A stretch of 64,000 nucleotides of DNA from Poriferisocius sp965200775. Its GTDB lineage: Bacteria > Actinomycetota > Acidimicrobiia > Acidimicrobiales > Bin134. A program made the position numbers and the translations under genes. The stretch covers positions 806,001-870,000 of the forward strand of contig OZ241383.1 of assembly GCA_965200775.1 (NCBI GenBank), read 5' to 3'. Below the pieces are notes generated by a model, which was not told the origin of the DNA, made no database searches, and was given only the letters and a program-made list of their open reading frames with translations. Shown one piece after another: positions 62,463 through 64,000 of the stretch; position 1 is the stretch's first letter; each line of letters starts with the position of its first letter.

Positions 62463-63578
62463 GTGAACTTTGCCTTCAGTGAGGAACAGGAGGAGCTGCG
62501 GCGATTCGTCCGGCAGTTCCTGGAGGACAAATCCCCCGAATCGGCCGTCCGGGAGCAGATGGACACCGAGAAGGGTTACGACGACGCCGTTTGGGCACAG
62601 ATGGCCGAGCAACTCGGCTTGCAGGGGCTCATCATCCCCGAGGAGTACGGCGGCAGTGGGTTCAGCTATGTCGAGCTGATCGTGGTGCTGGAGGAGATGG
62701 GCCGGGCCCTCCTTTGCGCCCCGTTCTTTTCCAGCGTGGTGCTTGCCGCCAACGCCCTCATCCACAGCAGGGACGAGGAGGCCAAGTCCGCTCTGCTGCC
62801 CCGAATCGCTGCGGGCGAGGCCGTGGCCGCTCTGGCCTTCACCGAGGAGAACGGGCGGTGGGGCGAGTCGGGCATCACCGTGGAAGCACAACCGGACGGT
62901 GACGGCTGGCGGGTCACCGGCACCAAGATGTTCGTGATCGACGGCCACACTGCCGATGTGGTGCTGGTAGCGGCTCGCACTTCCGGCGGGGTGAGCCTGT
63001 TCTGGTGTCCCGCCGACGCCGACGGTCTGACCCGCACCCCGCTGTCCACCATGGACCAGACCCGCAAGCAGGCCCGCCTGGACTTCGACAACACCCCGGT
63101 AACCCTGATCGGTGCCGAGGGTGGCGGCTGGCCGGTTCTGGAACGGGTTCTAGACCTGGCCGCGGTGGCGCTGGCAGCCGAGCAGGTGGGCGGCGCCCAG
63201 ATGTGTCTGGACATGTCGGTGCAGTACGCCAAGGATCGGGTGCAGTTCGGGCGGCCCATCGGTTCGTTTCAGGCCATCAAGCACAAGTGTGCCGACATGC
63301 TGCTGGAAGTGGAATCGGCCAAATCGGCGGCCTACTACGCCGGCTGGTGTGCCTCGGAGCTGAACGACGAGCTTCCGTCGGTGGCCAGCTTGGCCAAGGC
63401 GTACTGCTCGGAGGCCTACTTTCACGCCTCGGCCGAGAACATCCAGATCCACGGCGGGATCGGCTTCACCTGGGAGCACCCGGCTCACCTGTACTTCAAG
63501 CGGGCCAAGTCGTCCGAGCTGCTGTTCGGCGATCCCACCTACCACCGCGAGCTCCTGGCTCAGCGCATCGGGATCTGA
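62463..63578 (+). CDS. Acyl-CoA dehydrogenase
   Basis: 371 aa flavoprotein of the FadE family that introduces the alpha-beta double bond into acyl-CoA. N-terminal FSEEQEELRRFVRQFLEDKS, EEYGGSGFSYVELIVVLEEM, the middle AFTEENGRWGESGI region and the C-terminal ENIQIHGGIGFTWEHPAHLY FKRAKSS. The C-terminal pattern is typical of actinobacterial FadE proteins, some of which work as heteromers in sterol or branched-chain catabolism. GTG start at 62463, preceded by TAGTAG at 9 nt. Confidence 0.9.
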   Translation: MNFAFSEEQEELRRFVRQFLEDKSPESAVREQMDTEKGYDDAVWAQMAEQLGLQGLIIPEEYGGSGFSYVELIVVLEEMGRALLCAPFFSSVVLAANALIHSRDEEAKSALLPRIAAGEAVAALAFTEENGRWGESGITVEAQPDGDGWRVTGTKMFVIDGHTADVVLVAARTSGGVSLFWCPADADGLTRTPLSTMDQTRKQARLDFDNTPVTLIGAEGGGWPVLERVLDLAAVALAAEQVGGAQMCLDMSVQYAKDRVQFGRPIGSFQAIKHKCADMLLEVESAKSAAYYAGWCASELNDELPSVASLAKAYCSEAYFHASAENIQIHGGIGFTWEHPAHLYFKRAKSSELLFGDPTYHRELLAQRIGI

Positions 63579-63604
63579 CCTATCTCCTGATACTCGCCGC
63601 GGTA

Positions 63605-64000
63605 TTGGTGGTCGGGATGGCCGCCTACGCGGTGACGAGGGTGTCGTCCCGACTGGCTCACACCCGGTCTCGGACGGTGTACGACCTAGCCGAGGCGGTG
63701 GACTTCGTGGCCGACCGGCTGCCCGATGAACTGTCGGCCAAGCTCAGCTACGACGATGTGGAAGCTGTGCTGCTGTGGCGGTTGGAGCACCTGCGCCGGC
63801 AGGGGTCGGCCACCTACGGGCGGGCCGACTTGATTCCCACCGCGGCTGAGAGGCGCAACGAGCAGGTGGTGACCAGCGACAACGAGGCGGTGGATTACGT
63901 GCTGGCCCGAGCCACCAGGTCGGGGCGTGACATTGATGCGGTGGATGTGGTGGTGGTGCTCGATCTGGAGAGCCGGTACCTGAAAGCCATCGGCGCGCTC
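63605..64000 (+). CDS. Membrane-anchored hypothetical protein (3' partial)
   Basis: The frame runs off the right edge. It begins with a hydrophobic helix (LLILAAVLVVGMAAYAV read from just after the acyl-CoA dehydrogenase stop) and continues as a soluble domain with VYDLAEAVDFVADRLPDELS, AVLLWRLEHLRRQGSATYGR and VLARATRSGRDIDAVDVVVV LDL. Not recognised. The start is uncertain: TTG 63605, GTG 63608 or ATG 63617; the helix extends upstream to about 63575, so a start overlapping the previous stop is possible. Confidence 0.55.
   Translation, partial: MVVGMAAYAVTRVSSRLAHTRSRTVYDLAEAVDFVADRLPDELSAKLSYDDVEAVLLWRLEHLRRQGSATYGRADLIPTAAERRNEQVVTSDNEAVDYVLARATRSGRDIDAVDVVVVLDLESRYLKAIGAL

Noticed and set aside
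61473..62948. Long minus-strand frame covering the MBL gene and part of the acyl-CoA dehydrogenase
   Set aside because: It overlaps two well-supported genes in other frames and runs through the 58-bp repeats.

Overview
The window is high-GC DNA packed with genes on both strands, and every gap between genes is under about 300 bp. The gene content suggests an actinobacterium, most likely of the Acidimicrobiia type (inference). Supporting genes are a SerC of the mycobacterial kind, two luciferase-like oxidoreductases and a deazaflavin-type nitroreductase (F420-linked families), a DUF3040 protein, a septum-formation lipoprotein, a class E-like sortase, an actinobacterial SUF cluster, and many start codons sitting directly behind a TANNNT-like -10 element (leaderless style). 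No rRNA, tRNA, CRISPR array, phage or insertion sequence was recognised.

Layout. 1-7.8 kb: end of a CcmI-like TPR protein, yqgE, serC, a class I aminotransferase, an S9 peptidase and serA (serine and amino-acid metabolism). 7.8-10.2 kb: a gene remnant, a NUDIX hydrolase, dinB and DUF3040. 10.2-14.9 kb: a moxR / DUF58 / transglutaminase operon. 15-20.8 kb: DUF2889, an MFS transporter, a zinc alcohol dehydrogenase, ribA, an LLM oxidoreductase and a PPOX-fold protein. 20.8-27.1 kb: a glycine betaine/choline-type locus (ABC permeases, ATPase, TetR regulator, choline dehydrogenase-like GMC enzyme, substrate-binding protein) carrying at least four inactivating lesions in its transporter genes. 27.2-29.9 kb: an RfbH/ColD-like DegT protein, a DDN-like nitroreductase and an amidohydrolase-like protein. 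30.1-35.1 kb: mutA-mutB-meaB for methylmalonyl-CoA, behind a perfect 65-bp tandem repeat. 35.1-40.1 kb: a complete polar amino acid ABC transporter (aapP-M-Q-J like) with a perfect 27-bp-arm hairpin after the binding-protein gene and an RDD-like domain fused to one permease. 40.2-53.6 kb: metabolic and envelope genes (LLM, NUDIX, GT4, glycoside hydrolase, septum protein, sortase, acyl-CoA synthetase, fumarase, an IF-2B-like protein, a nitroreductase-SRPBCC fusion, a flavin reductase). 53.6-61.5 kb: gamma-carbonic anhydrase, then two convergent SUF operons: sufB, a 4-Cys protein, sufD, a Rieske ferredoxin, sufC1 and phhB facing sufC2, sufS and sufU. 61.6-64 kb: an MBL hydrolase, an acyl-CoA dehydrogenase and the start of a membrane-anchored protein.

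The most interesting signals are not a new defence-type system. They are: (1) the clustered decay of the betaine transporter (amber codon in a fused permease, 1-bp frameshifts, 5' deletion); (2) repeated short tandem duplications at or just past gene 3' ends, three with exactly 58-bp period; (3) a dispersed 3' remnant at 7801-7922 of the nitroreductase-SRPBCC gene 45 kb away; (4) the 27-bp perfect inverted repeat inside the amino acid ABC operon; (5) two different SufC ATPases and an unrecognised 4-Cys, Arg-tailed protein in the SUF locus.
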